A stretch of DNA of 10,269 nt from Hemicentrotus pulcherrimus (lineage: Eukaryota > Echinodermata > Echinoidea > Camarodonta > Strongylocentrotidae): assembly GCA_003118195.1 (NCBI GenBank), contig BEXV01000311.1, positions 248,872 to 259,140 of the forward strand, written 5' to 3'. How positions within the stretch are numbered: the first letter of the stretch is position 1; each line of letters opens with the position of its first letter. Below, piece by piece: positions 1-8,000 of the stretch. The notes beneath the pieces are model-generated. The model was given only the letters and a program-made list of their open reading frames with translations. It ran no database searches and was not told where the DNA came from. The position numbers were made by a program, and so were the translations under genes.

Positions 1-60
1 TATACGGAGGGCGGGACAACCCGAAAACATAATGCCTCCGGCTACTTTGCTGCGGAGGCG
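1..60. repeat. Edge of an interspersed repeat with a small palindrome
   Basis: A perfect 7-bp inverted repeat, GCCTCCG at 34-40 and CGGAGGC at 53-59, encloses a 12-nt loop, with a third CGGAGG at 5-10. On the minus strand it is followed by TATGTTTTCGGGTTGTCC. I recall this combination from an abundant dispersed repeat in sea urchin genomic sequence, but cannot check that here. GC content jumps relative to the neighbouring intron. The element is cut by the window edge, and its right boundary at about 60 is a guess. Confidence 0.5.
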
Positions 61-92
61 TAAAAAGAAGAGATATCATCTTGGTTCCATAC

Positions 93-296
93 CTCTGACC
101 TGGTTTCTCTCCCTTCTTCATCATCCTCATCTCCAATGAAATTAAGAATTGACCCAAGAGCACTGATGAGCTGTGCAGCTTGACCTGCATCTCCTACAGC
201 TAACAATGAGTTCACATCGGATTCAACTAACGATGCCATATCCAGTAACTCCTGTGTAAGGTTCATCCCTACAGCAACTATAGTTGGAGGGTGAAC
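93..296 (-). CDS. Exon 11: helical pre-GAIN segment (last exon in window)
   Basis: 68 codons, phase 0-0. It encodes PPTIVAVGMNLTQELLDMASLVESDVNSLLAVGDAGQ, then a leucine-rich helix and an acidic stretch GDEDDEE. In PKD1-like proteins this helix-rich region, with repeated L-x-x-LL patterns, follows REJ and begins the GAIN domain that ends at the GPS cleavage site. Acceptor is TTGCAG|GTT; donor is taken as TCAGAG|GTATGG. The frame stays open a further 17 codons before a stop at 44-42, but that stretch runs into a repeat at the left edge, so the donor at 92 is preferred. An alternative donor 11 nt upstream (CCAG|GTCAGA) would break phase 0. Confidence 0.85.
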
Positions 297-1987
297 CTGC
301 AATTTTGAAGTAGAGAAATATTAAAAAGAAACATCGTACGCTTCATTTGGTCATGATGTGGTAAATCGAGTACAAAAAAAGAAAGCTGTGTGTGTGAATA
401 AAAGAAGTAAAAAAAAGGAAAGGGGATGTGAAAAAAAAAACTAGCTGCACGCTTGAAACAGTTCATCACACATATTTTCAAAATGTCATGAATGTTATAC
501 TTTTACGTGTACTCACACTGCGCTAAAATCAACACATTGTTTATTCATATTAATTAGAAAACTAAACATTTGCTCTGCATGCACAGATGACATCTAAATG
601 TCATCAAATAGTCCACAGACTAACTTGACTTTCAGGAGCACTCATCAGTACACCTTTCAAAAGGGCCACACTAGATTAGTCCATGGACTCAAAATAAAGC
701 AGTATTTCATAGTAAGTGCATGGGATCTTACCGGTTTTTATTAAGTCTGTTTTTAGAAATAAAAAGAAATAATCGTAACTGAAATCTTCTTGTCCTCGAA
801 CTTAGGTATTGAGATTTGTCTATTTACAGCAATTAATAAAAACAGAGCTGTCAGTAGCTCCATTTATATCAAAACTAGAATAGAAAAGATGAATGCTGCA
901 ATATACTTACTGTAGCACTTATGTAGACTGATGTACTAGCCATGTTACAATCTCTCACATTAACTTGGAGTAAAATATCATGATCATCAGTACCAACTCC
1001 AACTGGGAGATACAGACCATCTTTGATTGATGCACTGCCTTCATATAGTTGAATCCCTGCATATAAATTAAACAAACAATCCATGAAGAAGAAGAAAAAA
1101 TACACAACTAAGCCAAAGATGAAATCTGTGTTTCTCTCATTCATAAATATAAAAGAAAACATCATGTGAAATACTCTTTAGGTGTACTGGAATTAAAAAA
1201 AACATTATGTCTGATATTCACAGTATTTTATATCACATGGAAAGGAAAATAAGAACTTTGTAGTTTCCTTTAATCTGTGACTATAAAGCTTTTTACACTC
1301 ACTATCAAACATTTCCTACTTGACATTTTCTTGAGCTATTAATTGTTTGAAGTAAATCAACTGGAAATGGGTAAAGCTGGAAATAATGTACCCATTTCTA
1401 GACAAATCACTCATGCCTTTAAAATCACATTGTTGACTCAGCTTTGGTTCTACCCAAGATCTAATAAAAATGTCAATGGAGTCATACACCCCTCCCCCCC
1501 CCCTACCCAATCCTGCCTTTTGGTCTAAGTCTTACAGCTAAATCACTGTTATTTTAGAAGCGTACCTTCTCCTCTGCCCACAAACATCCAATCCACTACA
1601 TCCACGCGGCTGAATAAAATGATCTGGTATGTCAAGGGCTCATCCACATCAGTGAAACCAGAACATGTGACAGTGAAATTAGTTTGTAGGGCATATCCCT
1701 CGTCAGGTGTCACGACACAGGAGCCTAATGCGGGTGGGGCATTGTGGGGCAAGTCAATGCTAAATTCAGCATGGCCGTCAGAGTTGGACTGGTAACCTGT
1801 AAAAAGAAAGTAGAAACATAATGAGTAAAAGATGACCTCAATAATAATTCTTTTACGAAGTTGAACAGTCACATTTAATCACCTGAAAATCATATAAAAT
1901 CTAATGTGAACTTTCAAATACTAGACAACTACAAATAGTTTGCTTTGTACTTGCAACATCAAGTATTCATCTTAGTTTGAATATCAC

Positions 1988-2029
<42 letters not shown>

Positions 2030-5000
2030 CATAATCTCCAAGTACTCTTCACACATGTCGGCTATGGAAAAAAATGACATCAACACCCACACATTGTTAA
2101 GTCTAGCATCTCTATGATTGAGTACTATTCTTTGACCTGCATAATGATGCTTCATGTCTTAGACATGAAATCAAATGACTGAACAGGTCATTTTGAGTAT
2201 TGCAGGCCAAACATTTCAGAGCTTGGCATAATTAAAGGTAAAGACCAGTTTTGGAAACGCCCCCCTCTCAAAAAATGAAATGGAAGCTCTCGTTACCAAT
2301 CATGTGAAAGAATATGATTTGACTAGTACATGATCGTTCAAATTTTGCAGAGAAACCGCATACTATTTGATATATTTGGTACATTATTATATCTATTTGG
2401 ACCTGATAGATATAACCACGTGTTTCGCACGTGTCACGTAGTCCCATATACATCTTTCTGTGTACAATGCTTGTATCTTTACCAAGACTGGGCCAAATTT
2501 CTTATCATATTGATGATTTCAGAACTTTGCAGTACACACCAATACTTAGGCCAAATAAAAAAAAAAAAACATGTTTAGCTTCCTGTTTTTTCGAAAAATA
2601 GGAAGGAGGAGGCCCTTTTTATTTTTTATTTTTTATTTCAAAATGGTCGCTCAAAATGGCCGCTCGGTACATTTTCCCTGACAGTCGGGCTATTTTTTTT
2701 CAAGATGGCCGCCAACAATTTTTTCTTTTTTTTTTAAAATCAGAAATAGAGCCATTTTAGCAGTGTTTTTCATGTTTTTTTCTTTCAAAAAAAAAATTTC
2801 AAAAAAAAAATTTCAAAAAAAAAAATAGGAGGCGGCCCCCAAAAAGGAAGCGGGCAGGGACGATAAACATGTATATTTTTTTTAATGGCCTTATATGCTA
2901 GATGATCAAACTTTTCTCAACGATTCCGCGTTTCTTTCACAATGCAATCGCATGACCATCACTGGCCTTTATCTTTAAAAGAAACTCACACAATGATGTT
3001 ACCTTTCTCAGACATGAAATAAAGTGTTACAAGGTTTAATGACAAAGTATGGTTAGAAGGAATAACACCAGTAACTACAGTTTCCAATGTAGTATTACAG
3101 GCCTCACATTTCAAAGTTTGGTGTACTTACCGGTAACTCGTAGAATGATGCTACCCGTTTCAGATATGGAATCAAATGTGTGAGGCTTGACGACCAGGTA
3201 GGGTTGGTCAAGACCTGTAGAAGTCTGGGAAGACAAATCACCTATAACAGAGGTATGATTCGACTCAAGACTCCATCGGAAGGATACATCTAAATTCTCA
3301 CTGTCACAGTTGGTGCATGAGGCATGTAGGACCAGACGCTCAGCTGTAAAGATGTACAAGTTGCAGTTACTGATGCAACTATGGATACAAAGAAGACAGT
3401 TATGTATGTTACTATCATTAAGTCTGTAATCTTTCATTATTTGATGAGTGTGCTGGAGCAATTTAGAGCTTCTTTAACAACAGACCCCTTTACAAAATTA
3501 TCATCTAAGCTGAATTTAACTATAGAACCGTAACAGATTCAGGGCCTAAAAAGAGTTGATCGCGAGTCCTCCATCAATCACAAATTAACAGTCTCCTATC
3601 TCTTATGTACATACATGTAGTTGCGATTGATATCAATCCCAAATAAGTTGCCATTGATTGTAAGTGTTTATAACAAAGAGTCCAGGTCACAAAATTTTCA
3701 ATGAATGTTTCCACATCTTAAGTAGATTACATGATTTCTGTACCATTATCTGTGGCATCAACTCCATTTCATGTTGTGATGAACCAAGAGTTATTCATAC
3801 CTTACTGTCCGGGGCGGGCGGGGGTAGTGAGCACAAATTTTTTTTTTTTTTTGTGGTCGAAAATTTCAAAATTGGCACCCACCCTCCAAAAAAGGTAAAA
3901 TCACTTGTTTTCACATGATTTTTTTCTCAAGGGGGGGGGGGGGGGGGGGGGNTAGCTGATGTATAGGTATATTAATATAGCTTGCAGTCCACTGCATACT
4001 ACAATGAAACGATACACTAGTTCTCTCCCTCCTTGCCTAATATTTATACAAAATGTTTATAAACTTTGAAATATGTCAATTTTGGGATTTAACAAAAAAA
4101 TTGTTTCATATCTTGAGTAGATTAACTGATATCTATCTCTGTCAAAAGCCATGGCATCAACTTGATTAGTTGTTATATTGATCCTTTTGTTATCACTACT
4201 CTTACTGTCACCAAGATGTTGCAACAAATGTTTCAAAATCTTAAGCAGATTACCCGATTTCTTTTTCTGGCAATAGCCCCCGAGACAACTAACTTTGTTA
4301 TTGTATTGATCCATTTTTTATAACTCCTCTTGCTGTAACCAATCCTTTGAAAAGAAACTCTAGATCTAGTGGAATGCTGGAAATCTCTAAAAATGTTTCA
4401 ACATCTTAAGTAGATTACCTGATTTCTAGTTCTGGCATTAGCCCCGGGGTCAACTGGACTCTTTGTTGTGTCAACCCAGATATTTGTCCTTCCTTTGAAA
4501 TGTTGAGCCAGAAGTTCATAGTCACATTAGCATTAAGCTTGTTGGCAATTATTTCAATTATAGATGAAGTTGAATTCATCATTATTCCTTCATCCTCAAA
4601 ACAGGCATCGTCTATAAAAGAAGATATTGCACAGATATTTAAAACCTTTTCTGTTAGCATTTCATTGTTATGTTTTACTGATTTTCGTAAATTGCTATGT
4701 TAGATATGACATGAAGTGGGGGCTCTTTACATTTTAAGTGTAAATAGTATACTCTTTTAAAGTAGCCACACAAAAAATCAAAAGTGTTTTGAATCGATGC
4801 AAAACTCATATCATTGCGAAGGGAAAGCCTTGCTGATCAAATACAACAACATTTTAAAAAAAAATATGTTTGGGGCCCACAGTAATGAACTCTCAAAAAT
4901 GTTAGTTTGGAGATCCAGATTTTCTGCCTTAATCAGCGGTCCTTTTTAAAGCGTCAATATTTGTGATGTCACATACGGCTGGCTAGCTGCATACTGCTAC

Positions 5001-8000
5001 ACGGCACTGAGCTTTTTGTCCAGTGTGTGACGTCACTATTCAGAGCTCGCTACACTCGTGTGTTTGGTCTAAGTTGGGGGGCGCTTGGGGGTCTAAGAAG
5101 GGTCTTGAAAAATTGCATTTTACACCTTTCCATGATATCTATATGATTTTTCAGCAAATTATTAGTGTTTTTCTAGAGGGAATCTTTCCATCCAAATGTA
5201 ATTTGTTCTAATTATCAGTCGTTAGTGAATTTTCTTTGTGTAGCTCCTTTAAATAAAGCTTTAATTGCTCTAAATGCTGATTTCATGTTTAAATGAGTAG
5301 TTCACATACATGTAAAAACGTTATGTATAAATACCTGTATTTTGTATTGCTTCATCGAGAGATGAGTACATGACGTCAGGATCAACAACTACACAGTACC
5401 ACAGAAAGGTCACGTTACTGGATGACCCTAGGGGCACATCCGGGTTATATGAATTCGAGCCATCCACTATCAAGTTTGAAGATACACCTAAGGATAATGT
5501 TTCACAAAAGAACAGTTGGTCATATTACGTGAGAAAGCAACAAACAAAAAAGAAAGAAGAAAATGATGAGATAATAAAGTAAAAGCAAAACCTCATCAAA
5601 CTGAAGTTTGGAAGTGAAATATATTTATTCACGAGTATGATTTGTGGTGATATTTTAAACAATGTTTTCAAGTATGATAATGCATTTCATTCATACACAA
5701 AATAATGAAGAAGTACCATGTGACCGTGAGGCTCCGCCCTTGATAACAGCTACCAATGGAGGCGGTTGGATCTCCAACCAACTGATGATTTCTTCTTCAC
5801 CAGTCACTTCACCCGATGTTTTTAGACGAGTTTTAGCATTCAGATTAAGACTATAAATACCATAGGGTAGAGTTCCTCTTGGAATCACCAGTTGACGAGT
5901 CTGTCGAGAGAGTATAAGATATTACAAATCATGCACTAAAATGGTTTCCACTACAAGCTTAGGGCACAATGTATACATCAATCTATATTAAAAACATGCC
6001 TTTGAGTCAGATACAATATCAAACAAATAATTATAATCCAGTTCCACTTGAGGTATACATCTACCAGTGACAGAATATACAAAAATATACCACAAACTGA
6101 TTTCACTTCATGGCTTAAACATAAAATTATTATTTTTTTATCTTGAAAAATGTCTTTACATCAAACTTGACTTAGCCATCGAGTTCAAGAACTTCCTGCA
6201 TTAAAACTAATAGACACAAAAGTAAACAGCATTCTTTCTTAAATTTGTTAAAACTTTTTTTTAAAATCTGACTTTCAGTACAGAGTGAATAAATTTTGTG
6301 CCTGAATATAGGTTTAGGGCAAGGATAACAATTGAACAGTCATGCAAAAATATCATCTGAGAGAAGAAATACAAATTAAATGTACATAGATTATACCAAA
6401 AGATGTGTTTCTATGATACTGATGAAATCATCATAATAACCATGTATTTACATGTGTGATCTTTTCAAAAGCAGTCACTACATCATCAGCTTCAGTAGAT
6501 GTGAAAATCCACCACTTAAATTCAGGGGTCATGGGGTCGATGCACTTTCCATCCAGCTCCATATGGGCCGAGATATGAATGTTCAAGGCCCTGAGGTACA
6601 CAGCGGGATGGGGAGCATCGCAATGCTCCTTCACAGACGTGGTCAGGCTGCTAATGCATAAATGCTTGACAGTTGCATTTGCAGTAGCTGTAAGATTGTA
6701 AGAGTTCCCGACAGCCCTCGCTTCAATAGTGAAAATTGAAGTTTGGGTGAACAGGACGAGCACTGCATCTTCAGAGTAGACTGTGTATTGAACCGATTCG
6801 CCAGATAGATGGTTTGTGATGGACCACAAGATTTGAGATGACAGTGCTTGAAAGGACCCCAAAACAGATGCAGTCACAAGGATGGTGTCATTAACCCTGA
6901 AGATGTTGTCAATACTTGACACTGTCAACATGAACAGATCAAGATAAGAAAATATCAAAACAGTGATATAACAGCAAACATTATCAAAAAAAATAAACTT
7001 TTGAAAATATTGAACATGAGGCAAAAACCTGGGAGTAAGTATATGCAAGAAAACTTATTTATTAATTTATTGCAACCAAAAGGTTGGATTTCAAATAAAA
7101 ATTAAACACGAACAAGCGATATATAACATTCAGACAATGGTAGAAATAATTTACGCAACTAACTTTTATAGAGTAAACAAAATGAGTGGTACATATATAA
7201 CTATGTGATGGTAACAATCAAATTATCATGCATCAAATAAATTTCATTACTATTTTGATTCTATTTTCATTGAATCTTCTTACCTGGCTATTTCTATTAA
7301 TTTTGTAGGATGTTATTTTATATCATTTAATAAGTTTCATTGAGTATGTACAGTAGTTACGATGTGTCTCTTCTTACCATTATTTGGAAACAGAAGAAGT
7401 TCTATGAGTATCATAGCATCAATAGGTCTTGTTGTAGCAGGAATAGGTCTTGTTGTAGCAGGAATAGGTCTTGTTGTAGCAGGAATAGGTCTTGTTGTAG
7501 GAGGAATAGTGGTGGGAGGAGCCGGAGTGACAACAACTTCTTGGGGTCTTTTGCACAAAGATGTAAACATAGAGCTACATTCCGAGAAAAACCAGTATCT
7601 ATCATTGTTCTCAAGATGCCTCATAGAAACGCAATCATGATGTTCATTCTGATCGTTGTCAGCTGTAGTAGAGAGAGTATGTGTGTGTGTGTGAGAGAGA
7701 GAGAGAATAATGCTGAAGGAATAGAATAACAAAACGTTTTTAAAAATGTGGTTTATACTTCAATAATAAAGACTGAGCAAAAATAACATTTTGATGTTAT
7801 AAAAATATCATTGCATGGTAGCCCTGAGACTGAATTATACAATATTGTTACAGTGACATATACACAAATATTGCATGCTCTGGTGATCTGAATAAAGAAA
7901 GACACCAGGGTAGTTTATGTGTGGAGGCAAGGGAGAAGAGTACAGATTAATAGGAATGGACAGGGACACAGAAAAGAAAGAGAGAAGGAAAATGCTAATA

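Noticed and set aside
53..76. Possible extra 3' exon after a pyrimidine tract at the left edge
   Set aside because: It would imply an intron of only about 40 bp, and the sequence is better explained as the edge of a dispersed repeat.
2417..2433. Two CACGTG E-box palindromes close together
   Set aside because: Short palindromes with no promoter or conserved context in the middle of an intron.
4057..4314. Minus-strand 85-codon frame considered as an extra exon between exons 7 and 8
   Set aside because: It covers the decayed copies 2 and 3 in a frame unrelated to exon 7; the homologous frame has stops, and exons 7 and 8 already join in phase.
5371..5378. Second TGACGTCA octamer
   Set aside because: It falls in REJ exon 6 (codons for Asp and Val) and is most simply a by-product of the coding sequence.
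5370..5582. Plus-strand open frame of 70 codons
   Set aside because: Antisense shadow of REJ exon 6; low-complexity Lys/Glu tail and no family resemblance.
7340..7729. Long open frames on the plus strand opposite exon 3
   Set aside because: They follow from the 21-bp coding repeat, which is open in several frames, while the minus-strand frame carries the lectin cysteines and valid splice sites.
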